DNA from: Gemmataceae bacterium | GTDB taxonomy: Bacteria; Planctomycetota; Planctomycetia; Gemmatales; Gemmataceae | Assembly (NCBI GenBank): GCA_019636445.1 | Contig: JAHBXO010000036.1 | Coordinates: 1 to 53,417, forward strand | DNA: 53,417 nt | Direction of reading: 5' to 3' | Shown: in pieces, positions 16,430 through 24,928 of the stretch | Position numbering within the stretch: position 1 is the first letter of the stretch | How the letters are laid out: each line of letters begins with the position of its first letter | Notes under the pieces: generated by a model | The model's input: the letters and a program-made list of their open reading frames with translations, nothing else | Database searches by the model: none | Told to the model about the DNA's origin: nothing | Program-made: the position numbers and the translations under genes

Positions 16430-18814
16430 ATGCAACGACGATTCGGAATCTGGGCCGCGATCGCCTTTGCGCTCTTCGCCGCGTCGTCGGTCTTCGGCTG
16501 GGTCCTCACCGCCTCCATCGGTCCGCGCAGCCCCAATTACGGTCGGTTCGTGCCCGCCCCGCCCCCTCCTCCGCCGATCGTCCGGCGGAATACGACCGTG
16601 TTTCTGCCGCCGCGCAAGCCCTCGTTCCCCGAGTCCGCGGGATTCACGAACGTCCTCAACGATCTCGCGAGCCGGGCGAAGAATCGCACGCCGTTCCATA
16701 TCAACGATATCTTCGACACGCCGCGCATGGCCGAGGAAGAGGTCGCCCTCGGGTTGTACGATTTCTTCGGACAGACACCACAGCGATCCGTGGTCGATCA
16801 GTCGGGCGCGGATATCCTCGCCGACCTGACGACCCTCGTGAGCGATCACCCCGATACGTTCCCGCCCGGCCGCATCGAAATCCGGCAGGTGATGTGGAGC
16901 CGGGACGGCGCGGAGGCGATCGTGCTCGCGAAGCACATGGAGCCGACCGCTGGAACCCGATGGACCCGGTGGTGGATGCTACGCCGTCCGATAGGCTGGC
17001 GTGTCTACGATTTCGATTTCCCCGATACGCGGCTCCGGTTCCTCGCAGTGCGGAACTATCTGTTGAACGCGCCGGTGCGCGATCATGCGGGCGCGGGGCC
17101 GAACCGCAATGCCTACCCGAACGCGCCGGACGTGGACGCCTATTTCCGGTATCAGAACGCGTTCGGCTGGCTGCAACTGGCCGGTTCGGCGACCGACCCG
17201 GCCGGGGCGAACTCCGCGCTGTGGGCCGAGTCGATCGATGCGGTGCCAATGTTGCCGGACGTGCAGGCGGCCCGGCGCGTGCTGCGGGCGCGGCAGTTCG
17301 CGCTGCGGGGCGACGCCGCCAAGGCCCAGGCCGCCCTCGTCGGCATCCCGGATTCCCTCGCGACGGCGGCGCATGTCCGCTTCGCCCAAGCCGTGATCGC
17401 CAACGCCCGCAAGAAGCCCGCCGAGGTCCGCGCGGCGATCCGCGCCTATCGCGAATTGGTCGGCGACGACCCGATCGCGGTGCTGGAGGACGCCAAGGCC
17501 GCCGCGGCGCTGGACGGCGCGGGCGCGGGCGTCGCCGTGCTGCGCGCGGGGCTGAAGGAATTCCCCGGCGATGCTTCCCTCGCAATGGAACTGGCGCGCC
17601 GCCTGCCGGCCGAGGACCGCGCCGGGTTCGGCGAGGAACTGGCGAAGTCCGCCAAGCCCGAACTGCTGCTCACGGCCGCGACGCTCTTCGAGAAGCAATT
17701 CCCCACGATCCTCGACTCGCTGTGTACCGGCTGGTTGAAGGCGCAGCCGAACGACGGGATCGCTCTGAGCATCGGCGTGACGGCGAAACTCGCGGTCGGT
17801 CAGACGAAGGCCGCGACCGACCTCTTGAAGCGCGTGCCCGAGGGCCTGAGGAAGGACATCGCGAACGATCTGATTCGGCGGGCGACATTCGCCGCGTCGC
17901 CGGACGAAATCTTCACCACCTTGGCGGGTGCTGGCGAAGGCAAGCTCGCATTCCGCCGGATCGCGCAGACGATCGGAAATCAACTCGTTCATGGAAACCT
18001 GCCGCCGGCCGATCGCGCTCGAAGGGCCCAACACTTGAAATCGCTGATCGCCTTGCACCGGGCCGCCGACCCGAACGATGCGCAACTGCACTATGCCGAA
18101 GCGGCGATCTTGATCGCCGCCGACGAGCACGACAAGGCCGACACCGAACTCGCCGCCGGGCTTGCCAAGCTGCCCATCGCGCGGACCGATCGCCTTTCGC
18201 TCGCGGAACAGGCGAAACGATTCGACGACGAGCGCGAACCGCTCCGTGCCCTGCGCGTCGACCGGCTCGCACGCCGGGGCCGCTGGCAGACCGCCTATGC
18301 GGAGGTCGTGCCGGCCGTCGACACATTCGACCAACTGGCGAGCCATCTCGCCACGGAGCGCGACGAATTCGCGCTGGCCGGGTTGCTCGAAAGGCACGCG
18401 GCGGCGCGCCCCGACGACCTCGAACTCGTCGCCTGGCGGGCCGAACTCGCCTACCTGAAGCGCGAGAACGAGACCGCCCTCAAACTCTACCGCGAATACC
18501 GCGACAAGTCCGGCCTGGACAACCGGCACTTGCTCCGCATCCACGAACGGATGATCCGGTGTCTCGTGCGGTTGAACCGGCCGGACGAAGCCGCCGAGGC
18601 GCTCGACGAGGCCGGCGACCTGTTCGGCCGCGGGCTTGTGCTCCCGGTGTTGGTCACCGCCGCCAAGGGCGATGTCGACGGCGTGTTGGAACAATTCGAC
18701 TCCGCAGGCCCGTTCAACCCTACCATCTGGTACTCCGATCCGGATATCGGGCCGCTCCTCCGCAAACCGGCGTTCGAACGCCTGCGACAAAAGTACCCGC
18801 CGCCGGTACGATAA
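16430..18814 (+). CDS. Membrane-anchored TPR-like protein upstream of glycogen synthase
   Basis: A 794-residue protein. The ATG at 16430 gives an N-terminal hydrophobic segment (MQRRFGIWAAIAFALFAASS) that may be an uncleaved anchor or a signal. A proline-rich stretch follows, then a long Ala-rich helical region with irregular TPR-like repeats, for example RALRVDRLARRGRWQTAYAE and LKLYREYRDKSGLDNR. No enzymatic motif is visible. Its TAA stop overlaps an ATG of the glgA frame (TAATG), and the likelier glgA GTG lies only 23 nt downstream, so the two are probably one transcript. A role in organising carbohydrate metabolism at the membrane is possible but not shown by the sequence. Confidence 0.75.
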   Translation: MQRRFGIWAAIAFALFAASSVFGWVLTASIGPRSPNYGRFVPAPPPPPPIVRRNTTVFLPPRKPSFPESAGFTNVLNDLASRAKNRTPFHINDIFDTPRMAEEEVALGLYDFFGQTPQRSVVDQSGADILADLTTLVSDHPDTFPPGRIEIRQVMWSRDGAEAIVLAKHMEPTAGTRWTRWWMLRRPIGWRVYDFDFPDTRLRFLAVRNYLLNAPVRDHAGAGPNRNAYPNAPDVDAYFRYQNAFGWLQLAGSATDPAGANSALWAESIDAVPMLPDVQAARRVLRARQFALRGDAAKAQAALVGIPDSLATAAHVRFAQAVIANARKKPAEVRAAIRAYRELVGDDPIAVLEDAKAAAALDGAGAGVAVLRAGLKEFPGDASLAMELARRLPAEDRAGFGEELAKSAKPELLLTAATLFEKQFPTILDSLCTGWLKAQPNDGIALSIGVTAKLAVGQTKAATDLLKRVPEGLRKDIANDLIRRATFAASPDEIFTTLAGAGEGKLAFRRIAQTIGNQLVHGNLPPADRARRAQHLKSLIALHRAADPNDAQLHYAEAAILIAADEHDKADTELAAGLAKLPIARTDRLSLAEQAKRFDDEREPLRALRVDRLARRGRWQTAYAEVVPAVDTFDQLASHLATERDEFALAGLLERHAAARPDDLELVAWRAELAYLKRENETALKLYREYRDKSGLDNRHLLRIHERMIRCLVRLNRPDEAAEALDEAGDLFGRGLVLPVLVTAAKGDVDGVLEQFDSAGPFNPTIWYSDPDIGPLLRKPAFERLRQKYPPPVR

Positions 18815-18837
18815 TGCCAACGATCCGGAGAGCTGGC

Positions 18838-20343
18838 GTGAGCTTGAAAATTTTGATCGCGGCCTCGGAGGTGGTAGGTTTCGCGAAGACCGGCGGGCTG
18901 GCCGACGTCGCCGGCTCGCTGCCCCGGGCGCTCGCGGCGCGCGGCCACCAGGTCGCCGTCGTCATGCCCTATTACCGCTGCGTGCGCCTCGGCCGCATCC
19001 CGATCGAGCGCACCCATCACGTCATTCCCGTACCGGTCGGCCTGCGCACCCTCGCCTGCCGCCTCTACCGCGCGACGCTCCCCGATTCCCAGGTGCCCAT
19101 CTACTTCATCGACCAACCCGAATACTTCGACCGCGACGACGCTGCCGCCGGCAAAGGGCTTTACCAGCAGAACATGCCGGGCGGATACAAGGCCGACTAC
19201 CCCGACAATGCCGAGCGCTTCGTCTTCTTCAGCCGAGCCGTGCTCGAAACGGCGCACTCGATGTCCTTCATCCCCGACGTCATCCACGCCAACGACTGGC
19301 AGACCGGACTCGTACCGGTTTACCTCAACGAAGTCTTCCGCACCCGGCCGCAATACGAGAACACCCGCAGCATCTTCACCATCCACAACATCGCCTACCA
19401 GGGGATGTTCGGCCCGGATGTGATGAACCTCACCACGCTCCCCGGCTGGCTGTTCAACCACGCCCAACTCGAATTCCACGGACGCTTCAACTTCCTCAAG
19501 GCCGGCCTCGTTTTCGCGGACGTCGTCAACACCGTCAGCCCCACCTATTCCCGCGAAATCCAGACCCCGGAGTACGGCTGTGGCCTTGAAGGCCTCCTGC
19601 GCGTCAACCGCATGAAGCTCTTCGGCATCATGAACGGCGTCGACTACGACGCCTGGAACCCCGCCACCGATAAGCACATCGCGGCGAACTACGACGACGC
19701 GACCGTCTTCGACGTCAAGCCCAAGCTCAAGGCCGCCCTCCAGGCGCGCTACAAGCTACCGATCGAACCCGACAAGCCCCTGCTCGGCGTGGTCGCCCGG
19801 CTCGTCAGCCAGAAGGGGATCGACCTGATCCTCAGCGCCGCGCCGGGATTCCTGGACATGGGTTGTCAGATGGTCTTTCTTGGCGAAGGCGACCCCGAAT
19901 ACCACAACGAACTGATTCAGTTCCGCGACAAGCACCCCAGGCAGGTGGGCATCTTCCTTGGCTACGACGAGAGCCTCGCCCACCAGGTCGAGGCCGGGGC
20001 GGACCTGTTCCTGATGCCCAGCCGCTACGAACCGAGCGGGCTGAACCAACTCTATTCGATGAAGTACGGTACGCCGCCGGTGGTGCGCAGCACGGGCGGC
20101 CTCGCGGATAGCGTCGTCGGCGCCACGCAGGAAACGCTCGCCGCCGGCACCGCCACCGGGTTCAGCTTCGGAGAATACACCGCCAACGCGCTCTACCAGA
20201 CGATCAAGTGGGCCGTGACGCTCTATCGTGATCGGCCGAAGGATTTCCAACAGGTCGTGCGCACCGCGATGCGCCAGGATTGGTCGTGGAACCGCAGCGC
20301 CGGCGACTACGAACGGCTCTACCTCCGCGTACTCGGCCGTTGA
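18838..20343 (+). CDS. glgA: Glycogen (starch) synthase
   Basis: A 501-residue GT5-family glucosyltransferase that transfers glucose from ADP-glucose (or UDP-glucose) to the growing alpha-1,4-glucan in the cytoplasm. The N-terminal nucleotide-sugar/acceptor loop reads FAKTGGLADVAGSLP. The C-terminal GT-B half holds RLVSQKGIDL and the donor-site stretch PSRYEPSGLNQLYSM, followed by STGGLADSV. Length matches the usual 475-510 residues. The start chosen is GTG at 18838, because GGAG lies 7 nt upstream and the protein then begins like homologues (KILIAASE). An ATG at 18814 that overlaps the stop of the previous gene is the alternative. The frame is open far upstream, but that extension is only a shadow of the TPR gene. 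Confidence 0.95.
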   Translation: MSLKILIAASEVVGFAKTGGLADVAGSLPRALAARGHQVAVVMPYYRCVRLGRIPIERTHHVIPVPVGLRTLACRLYRATLPDSQVPIYFIDQPEYFDRDDAAAGKGLYQQNMPGGYKADYPDNAERFVFFSRAVLETAHSMSFIPDVIHANDWQTGLVPVYLNEVFRTRPQYENTRSIFTIHNIAYQGMFGPDVMNLTTLPGWLFNHAQLEFHGRFNFLKAGLVFADVVNTVSPTYSREIQTPEYGCGLEGLLRVNRMKLFGIMNGVDYDAWNPATDKHIAANYDDATVFDVKPKLKAALQARYKLPIEPDKPLLGVVARLVSQKGIDLILSAAPGFLDMGCQMVFLGEGDPEYHNELIQFRDKHPRQVGIFLGYDESLAHQVEAGADLFLMPSRYEPSGLNQLYSMKYGTPPVVRSTGGLADSVVGATQETLAAGTATGFSFGEYTANALYQTIKWAVTLYRDRPKDFQQVVRTAMRQDWSWNRSAGDYERLYLRVLGR

Positions 20344-20396
20344 ACCCGAGTGTGCGTCACATTTGTTGATGGGACATTGGTCGACTTCGCCGGCCC

Positions 20397-20623
20397 TCTT
20401 CAGTCCGAAGGACTGGGAGTGCATAGCCCGGGGCGAGCCGTTTCGGCGACGCCCTGGGATACCGTTGAAAATCAAGGCAGTCCGAAGGACTGCGACAACT
20501 GCGACTTTGATCGAGTCTTTGTCTCAGCCTTTCAGGCTGACCATGTTCCTCCGTGCGACCCAGGGCGTCGTCGCCAAGCCTCCTCGCCCTGGGCTGAGCA
20601 CTCCCAGTCCTTCAGACTGAAGA
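20397..20623. repeat. Long imperfect inverted repeat element between glgA and alaS
   Basis: Arms of about 62-65 nt (20397-20458 and 20559-20623) pair with few mismatches. Shared segments are tcttcagtc, gaaggactgggagtgc, agccc and gccctggg. The 100-nt loop holds two more small hairpins: cagtccgaaggactg, and cagcctttcaggctg. The element fills over half of the 420-nt spacer; no gene is seen in the rest. It looks like a structured repeat family distinct from the one at 13.6 kb. Confidence 0.8.
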
Positions 20624-20696
20624 TACGCGGACGGAACCAAGCTTCTACCAATTTTGTTGACGCTGACCCGCTGAAACCCGACATGGCGGTCGCCCC

Positions 20697-20726
20697 TTGA
20701 ACTTTCGGCGCGTTTCCGTGTCTATT
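20697..20726 (+). promoter_or_regulatory. Candidate promoter for alaS
   Basis: TTGAAC and TCTATT, each matching the -35 and -10 consensus at 4 of 6 positions, are separated by 18 nt and lie about 40 nt upstream of the alaS ATG. They follow the palindromic element directly. This rests on weak consensus matching only. Confidence 0.25.
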
Positions 20727-20764
20727 CCCGATACGGAACTTTCCTCCGCAGCGCCGAGAGAACC

Positions 20765-23452
20765 ATGCCGACGTCGAGCGAAATTCGCCAGCAGTTCATC
20801 GATTTCTTCTGCCAGAAGCACGGGCATACGTTCGTGGCGTCCAGCCCCGTCGTGCCGCTGGACGACCCGACGCTGCTCTTCGCGAACGCCGGGATGAACC
20901 AGTTCAAACCGTACTTCCTCGGCACCGAGAAGCCGAAGCACACGCGAGTGGCGAATACCCAAAAGTGCATCCGCGCCGGCGGCAAGCACAACGACCTCGA
21001 CGACGTCGGCAAGGACACCTACCACCACACCTTTTTCGAGATGCTCGGCAACTGGAGCTTCGGCGACTACTTCAAGCCGGACGCAATCGCGTGGGCTTGG
21101 GAGTTGCTGACGGGCGTCTGGGCGATCGACCCGAAACGGCTGCACGTCACGGTCTTCGAAGGCGATCCCGCGAACGGCATCCCGCGCGACGACGAGGCGG
21201 CCGACATCTGGAAGAGCGTGGGCGTCCAGCCGGGGCACATCCACCTCGGCAACAAGAAGGACAACTTCTGGGAGATGGGCGACACCGGGCCGTGCGGGCC
21301 GTGCACCGAGATCCACTACGACGCGACGCCGGACCTGTCGGGAGCGAAGCTCGTCAACGGCGGGTCGGACAAGGTTGTCGAGATCTGGAACAACGTCTTC
21401 ATCCAGTTCAACCGCAATCCGGACAAGAGCCTGACGCCGCTGCCGGCGAAGCACGTTGACACCGGGATGGGCTTCGAACGCATCACGAAGGTGCTGCAAG
21501 GCAAGAGCAGCAACTACGACACCGACATCTTCGCCCCGCTCTTCGAGGCGATCCGCGCGACGACGAACGCGGCCCCCTATGAAGGCAAGCTCGACGACCT
21601 GAAGGACATCGCGTACCGCGTGATCGCGGATCACATCCGCACGCTGACGTTCGCGCTCACCGACGGCGCGACCATCGGCAACCTCGGCCGCGACTACGTA
21701 CTCAAGCGCATCCTCCGCCGGGCGGAACGCTACGGCCGGCAATGCCTCGGCACCGACGGGCCATTCCTGCACAAACTCGTGCCGACGGTCGTGGAGCAAC
21801 TCGGCACCCCGTTCCCGGAATTGAAGCGCAACCCGGAAAAGGTCCGCGGGCAGATCTACGAAGAGGAGGTTGCATTCCTCCGCAACTTGGACCGCGGCCT
21901 GAAACTCTTCATGGGCATCGCGGAGAAGACGAAGGCGGCGAAATCCACCGTCATCAGCGGAGCGGACGCCTTCAAGCTCTACGACACCTACGGTCTCTAC
22001 ATCGACATCACCGAGCAGATGGCGGGCGAGCAGGGCTTGACCGTCGACGCGACCGGCTACGAAAAGGAGATGGAAGCCGCGAAGGAGTTGGCGCGCAAGG
22101 GCGGCAAGAAGTTCGTTGTCACGGCCGTGAAGGGCGAGTTGCCGAAGACCGACGACTCGCCGAAGTACGATGTCGAGACGATCGAAGCGAAGGTCCTCGG
22201 CTGGGTCGTCGACAATGCGATGATTACGAGCGGAACGCTCGGTGCCGGCGAGAGCGCGGCGCTGGTGCTGGATCGCACGAACTTCTATGCCGAGCAGGGC
22301 GGGCAGGTCGGCGACACCGGCACCATCGACAACCCGGCGACCCCCGGTGTCGAGTTCCAGGTTGAAGACACGCAACGGCTCGGCGACACGGTTCTCCACT
22401 TCGGCACGATGCTCGGCGGCGGATTGAAAGTCGGCGACACCGTTTCGCTCATGCAGGGCACGCTCCGCCGCATCGACGTCATGCGGAACCACACCGCGAC
22501 GCACTTACTCAATCTCGGCCTGCGCACCGTCCTCGGTGGCCACGTCGAGCAAAAGGGTTCGCTCGTCGACGACGCCAAGACCCGCTTCGACTTCAGCCAC
22601 GACAAGCCGCTTTCCGCCGAAGATGTGCGGCGAATCGAATCGTTCGTGAACGATCGCATCGGGCGGGACCTGCCGGTGTCGGCGTTCGAGTTGCCGCTGG
22701 AGCAGGCAAAGGGCGTCGCCGGCGTGCGGGCAGTGTTCGGCGAGAAGTACCCGGATCCGGTGCGCGTGGTACTCATCGGTCCGGAAAAGCCGGAGGCGGC
22801 GACGTTCGACGACTCTGTGGAGTTCTGCGGCGGGACGCACGTGCCGCGGACCGGGACGATCGGCTACTTCAAGATCCAGTCGCAGGAGCCGGTGGCGAAG
22901 GGGGTCCGCCGCGTGACGGCCGTGACCGGGCGCGCCGCCGCCGAGGCGATGACGCAGCTCTCGACGACGGTGACGGCGCTGACCGATCGCTTCCAGTGCA
23001 AGCCGGAGGAACTGCCCGTCCGTGTCGGCGGGTTGGACGATGAGATCAAGAGGCTTCAAGAGCATCTCAAGCGGGCACTCGCGCTGACGATCGACGGCCT
23101 GCTCGACGCGGCGCCCACGGTGAACGGCACTAAGGTCGTCGTCGGCCAACTGCCCCCGGCGGGATCGGAAGCCGTGCGGGCGCAGCTGGACCGGATCAAG
23201 CAGAAGGCGAAGTCTGCGTTCGTCGTCTTCGGCTGGGACGAAGGGGACAAGGTGCCGCTGGTCGTGGCGCTGACGCCAGACCTCGTGAAGAAGGGGTTGA
23301 AGGCCGGCGAATTGATCAAGCCGCTCGCGGAGCTGATCGGCGGCAAGGGCGGCGGCAAGCCCGACTTCGCCCAGGCCGGCGGCAAGGACGCGGCGAAACT
23401 GCCGGAGATGCTGGCGAAGGCGAAGGAGTTGGCCGAACAAGCTTGCGAGTGA
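20765..23452 (+). CDS. alaS: Alanine--tRNA ligase
   Basis: An 895-residue class II aminoacyl-tRNA synthetase that charges tRNA-Ala in the cytoplasm. The N-terminal catalytic core shows FANAGMNQFKPYFLG, the HTFFEMLGNWSFGDYF motif and the GDTGPCGPCTEIHYD region. A tRNA-binding middle part follows, and then the editing domain with zinc/editing motifs HTATH near residue 577 and CGGTH near 688. The C-terminal C-Ala part ends with the Gly-rich GGKGGGKPDFAQAGG segment typical of the family. The length is normal and no key residue is missing. Its TGA stop abuts the stop of the opposite-strand gene inside a 16-bp palindrome. Confidence 0.97.
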   Translation: MPTSSEIRQQFIDFFCQKHGHTFVASSPVVPLDDPTLLFANAGMNQFKPYFLGTEKPKHTRVANTQKCIRAGGKHNDLDDVGKDTYHHTFFEMLGNWSFGDYFKPDAIAWAWELLTGVWAIDPKRLHVTVFEGDPANGIPRDDEAADIWKSVGVQPGHIHLGNKKDNFWEMGDTGPCGPCTEIHYDATPDLSGAKLVNGGSDKVVEIWNNVFIQFNRNPDKSLTPLPAKHVDTGMGFERITKVLQGKSSNYDTDIFAPLFEAIRATTNAAPYEGKLDDLKDIAYRVIADHIRTLTFALTDGATIGNLGRDYVLKRILRRAERYGRQCLGTDGPFLHKLVPTVVEQLGTPFPELKRNPEKVRGQIYEEEVAFLRNLDRGLKLFMGIAEKTKAAKSTVISGADAFKLYDTYGLYIDITEQMAGEQGLTVDATGYEKEMEAAKELARKGGKKFVVTAVKGELPKTDDSPKYDVETIEAKVLGWVVDNAMITSGTLGAGESAALVLDRTNFYAEQGGQVGDTGTIDNPATPGVEFQVEDTQRLGDTVLHFGTMLGGGLKVGDTVSLMQGTLRRIDVMRNHTATHLLNLGLRTVLGGHVEQKGSLVDDAKTRFDFSHDKPLSAEDVRRIESFVNDRIGRDLPVSAFELPLEQAKGVAGVRAVFGEKYPDPVRVVLIGPEKPEAATFDDSVEFCGGTHVPRTGTIGYFKIQSQEPVAKGVRRVTAVTGRAAAEAMTQLSTTVTALTDRFQCKPEELPVRVGGLDDEIKRLQEHLKRALALTIDGLLDAAPTVNGTKVVVGQLPPAGSEAVRAQLDRIKQKAKSAFVVFGWDEGDKVPLVVALTPDLVKKGLKAGELIKPLAELIGGKGGGKPDFAQAGGKDAAKLPEMLAKAKELAEQACE

Positions 23453-23460
23453 TCACTCGC
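23445..23460. repeat. 16-bp palindrome spanning two convergent stop codons
   Basis: gcgagtgatcactcgc is a perfect palindrome. The alaS stop TGA (23450-23452) and the minus-strand stop TGA (complement of 23453-23455) lie back to back at its centre, so each gene ends in the same sequence. It has no loop and is too short to be a clear terminator. Confidence 0.6.
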
Positions 23461-23950
23461 GGCGTCGAAAGTCCTCGCCGTCCACGATAAGCTCGGTCGG
23501 CGACTCGAACCAGAGTAGCATTTCGCCGTGGCCGCCATCGAGCGACAACAGGATGTCGCCCTCGTCCAGTTCGAGGGCGACGACCCGTCTCGTGATGTCG
23601 CTCGTTTGCGGCTGCTGCAAGACGCCGCCAGCGAGCGAACTGCGGAAGATCACGCGGCGGTCGTCGGTGAATTCGTATTCGATTGTCGCGACATCGTTGC
23701 CGATGCGATCGGTCCGGCCCCATTTCCCCTTCAGCATTTTCCACGCCTCGTCGGTACTCCGCACAAGCGGGGCCGGGCGGATGTCGCGGAAGCCGCGGGG
23801 ATCGTCCCAAACTCGATTGCGAGACGGAAAGCTGCTGCGGATGACGATGAATAACAGAATCACGAAGACAACCGCGACGATCGACCCCGACAGGATGATG
23901 GCCGAGCGAGTCGAAATCTGGTATTTCGGTTTCTTGCGACGTCGGCCCAT
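23453..23950 (-). CDS. Small single-pass membrane protein of unknown function
   Basis: A 165-residue protein. The start at 23950 (MGRRRKKPKYQIS) is preferred; an ATG six codons upstream is possible. A basic N-terminus is followed by one strongly hydrophobic segment (about residues 17-37, SAIILSGSIVAVVFVILLF). The soluble domain of about 125 residues is beta-rich and probably faces the periplasm: AWKMLKGKWGRTDRIGN, then YEFTDDRRVIFRSS, and LDEGDILLSLDGGHGEMLLW. The pattern resembles lipocalin-like or calycin beta strands, but no family is recognised with confidence. It is convergent with alaS and lies just downstream of the decayed Rpn-type gene. Confidence 0.65.
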   Translation of the reverse strand: MGRRRKKPKYQISTRSAIILSGSIVAVVFVILLFIVIRSSFPSRNRVWDDPRGFRDIRPAPLVRSTDEAWKMLKGKWGRTDRIGNDVATIEYEFTDDRRVIFRSSLAGGVLQQPQTSDITRRVVALELDEGDILLSLDGGHGEMLLWFESPTELIVDGEDFRRRE

Positions 23951-23964
23951 GGGCGAACTCGGGA

Positions 23965-24919
23965 TCAAGGGGCCGGAAACAGTTCTTCTAGCGACGCCGC
24001 GTTCGACACCTTGAGGATCAATTCTCGCAGTTGTGTCGCGTTCATGGATTGCAATCGAACCGCGACGGTTTCGGGCAGGGAACGGAACCGGTTCTCGAGC
24101 AGCGCGGTCGCGATGTCGCGGGCGGATTTCTCCTCGCCCTTTTCGATGCCCTTTTCGATACCCTTCTCGATGCCTTCTTCGAGTCCCCGATCGTACGGCG
24201 TCTTATTGCGGGCGACGAGTTTGGAGAACGGAGCGGCCATGGTCATGGTCTCGAATAGTTGCCGACCCTCCTCGTCGAGCGGCAAGTAGGCCTGCACGCA
24301 ATCGCTGAGAAGGAACCGCTGGAAATCGTTGAGCGGCGCGGCCCACAATCGCTGCAGCGCATCAAGCCCAGTTGGGGCCATTGGTCCTGCGGCGCCTTCA
24401 TCAGGGAAGAGAGAGCGACGCCAAGCCAGTTCGCCCCGCGACTGTATTCTACCGCATCGAGTGACGGCAAGCCAACATACAGATAGCGGAACGTAAGCAC
24501 GGGGAAATCCGCGATCCGTTCTTCGACGGTATCGACACCGATGCCGTCGAGGCCCACCTGGAGGTAGAGGACGACTGGCAGCACCGGCAGGCCATGGTGT
24601 TGGCGGAGGTGGAACCAATACGCTGGCAGGCGGGGTTTCAGGCGTGCGGTCCGGTCCGGGGCTTCGATCTCGACGTGGACGAGCCGAGCCATGAGTCGGG
24701 CGTCTCACCGAATTCGTCGGTCAACGGCACGGTCGTGCGCAGCTTGGCGACGAGGTCGAGTACGTGTCGTTCGCCGTCGGGCGGATTCGGCAGCAGTTCC
24801 TGTTCCAGTCATTCGGGATTCGACAGGTCGAAGCGCGCGGCCCAGACCGGAAAGAAGAGCCGGAGGAAGTCCGCGAAGAACTCCCGCAGCATCGCCTTGA
24901 ATCGCTGGTCGTGGTCCAC
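23965..24919 (-). pseudogene. Decayed Rpn/PD-(D/E)XK nuclease-family gene
   Basis: Remnant of a gene of the Rpn/putative transposase nuclease type that is abundant in Gemmataceae. Starting at GTG 24919, the frame reads VDHDQRFKAMLREFFADFLR, the typical family start. It then hits an in-frame TGA at codon 37 (24811-24809), where a Trp (TGG) is expected. Homology continues past the stop (LEQELLPNPPDGERHVLDLV). It jumps frame near 24700 to MARLVHVEIEAP...LPVLPVVLYLQ...FPVLTFRYLYV, and again near 24390 to LNDFQRFLLSDCVQAYLPL. The 3' end codes for EKGIEKGIEKGIEKGEEK repeats. One nonsense change plus two frameshifts indicate a dead gene. It begins 9 nt after the YhcG gene, with AAGG upstream of the GTG. 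Confidence 0.8.
24133..24183. repeat. Short tandem repeat coding for EKGIE units
   Basis: About three to four copies of a 15-nt unit (cttttcgatgcc-like on the plus strand) lie inside the decayed Rpn-type gene and encode EKGIEKGIEKGIEKGEE on the minus strand. Such slippage-prone repeats are usual in this family's linker between the nuclease fold and the C-terminus. Confidence 0.7.
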
Positions 24920-24928
24920 GGGCCTTTT

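Noticed and set aside
16894..18813. Upstream extension of the glgA frame (about 640 codons)
   Set aside because: Out-of-frame shadow of the TPR gene with Arg/Pro-rich text; homologous GlgA proteins start at KILIAASE.
24133..24183. Short tandem repeats that might suggest a CRISPR array
   Set aside because: The units are 15 nt without spacers and encode EKGIE inside a gene remnant.
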